A DNA stretch of 10,826 bases from Baffinella frigidus (taxonomy: Eukaryota > Cryptophyceae > Cryptomonadales > Baffinellaceae), in the NCBI GenBank assembly GCA_026770585.1, contig MU646420.1:486356-497181 (forward strand). The letters are read 5' to 3'. The number at the start of each line of letters is the position of its first letter. The stretch's first letter is position 1. Both the position numbers and the translations under genes were made by a program. Below, in pieces: positions 10,401-10,826 of the stretch. The notes beneath the pieces were generated by a model. It was not told the origin of the DNA. It ran no database searches and was given only the letters and a program-made list of their open reading frames with translations.

Positions 10401-10432
10401 AAAGACTACTGGGGGACACAGGCTGTCCGCAG
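10401..10432 (+). pseudogene. Short copy of SET exon 7 tail
   Basis: AAAGACTACTGGGGGACACAGGCTGTCCGCAG matches GACTACTGGAGAACACAAGCCGTCCGCAG (D-Y-W-x-T-Q-A-V-R). It is preceded by a G-run rather than an acceptor and followed by GTCCCC. Confidence 0.65.
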
Positions 10433-10804
10433 GTCCCCATCGTCTCCCCTTTGTATTCTTCTTTATTAAAAAAGAATGTAGGGATTATTCTTCTTTATTG
10501 AAAAAGAACGTAGGGAAGTCTTTTCGCGCGCCCGCCACCCTTCTTCTCTTTTTCTTTATTACTCTCGATACAGGTCCTAGATAGGCTCTCAAGCCTTGAG
10601 TTGCGTGATACAATAGTCTATGAGCCCTCTTCCACGCGTCCCCCACAACCCGGAAAACTTCTCGAATCTTGAGGGGGGGGGGGCATGTCGGTACCATGAA
10701 ACGTCTCTTTCTCTCTTTCTCGCACGCTCTCTCTCCCCATACCCTCTTGTTTTATCTTTGTCTCTCTCGCTCCGTCCGTCCCTTTTGTTCCTTGTTCTCT
10801 CGCT
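10433..10804. other. Low-complexity tail without genes
   Basis: A tandem pair of about 33 nt (ATTCTTCTTTATTAAAAAAG, then AATGTAGGG; about 10457-10516), the second copy of CCCCCACAACCCGG (10639-10682) with a poly-G run, and CT-rich DNA. No coding sequence is recognised. Confidence 0.6.
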
Positions 10805-10826
10805 CCCCCCCCCCCCCCCCCCCCCC
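10805..10826. repeat. Terminal poly-C run
   Basis: Twenty-two C residues run to the window edge. It could be real (G/C homopolymers also occur near 4069, 7062, 10389 and 10672) or a sequence-end artefact. Confidence 0.9.

Overview
The window looks like nuclear DNA from a unicellular eukaryote. It has GT...AG introns, plant-type telomere-like repeats (CCCTAAA and variants CCCTAGA, CCCCAAA, CCCTGAA) in both orientations, microsatellites, fold-back repeats, and no bacterial-style operons. The telomere motif fits green algae, chromerids, dinoflagellates and several other protists; the exact organism cannot be fixed from this sequence.

One gene can be supported, on the + strand. It is a SET-domain protein (lysine-methyltransferase fold) cut into about ten very short exons. 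The well-supported chain is 2995-3117, 3638-3702, 4426-4483, 5965-6032, 7542-7695, 8963-9024 and 9762 onward. Weaker upstream exons are proposed at 1325-1405, 2096-2161 and 2628-2654. Reading phase is conserved across every junction, and the joined peptide runs through a full SET domain (GLFV...LAPYAGR; HSFILQLF; DDHLIIDAF; GNSMMFAND; PNADFIEV; GWPHLAIVVTSDIPAG; LLDYGTDYW). No initiator codon is visible, and the 3' end is uncertain.

Layout: 1-1320 holds telomere-like DNA, two long inverted repeats, two copies of a 180-220 bp terminal-inverted-repeat element and microsatellites. 1325-2660 has candidate N-terminal exons between GTTGGT and CCCCAAA arrays. 2673-3640 has a near-perfect 258-bp hairpin, the first certain SET exon and a decayed copy of it. 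3640-4490 has the next two exons, a 32-nt minisatellite and telomere-like DNA. 4490-5760 is mainly telomere-like, first G-rich and then C-rich, with duplicated exon fragments. 5760-6541 is a cluster of whole and partial copies of one exon. 6542-7540 is intron ending in a 240-bp CCCCAAA array. 7542-9815 has the last SET exons, with a third copy of the inverted-repeat element, several hairpins and a duplicated exon broken by an insertion. 9815-10826 is low-complexity DNA with a large hairpin and decayed copies of the final exon.

The most striking feature is the architecture. Nearly every exon of this one gene has one or more extra copies beside it. The introns are built from telomere-like arrays and self-complementary elements, and several of those hairpins differ between copies by paired changes that keep the stem.
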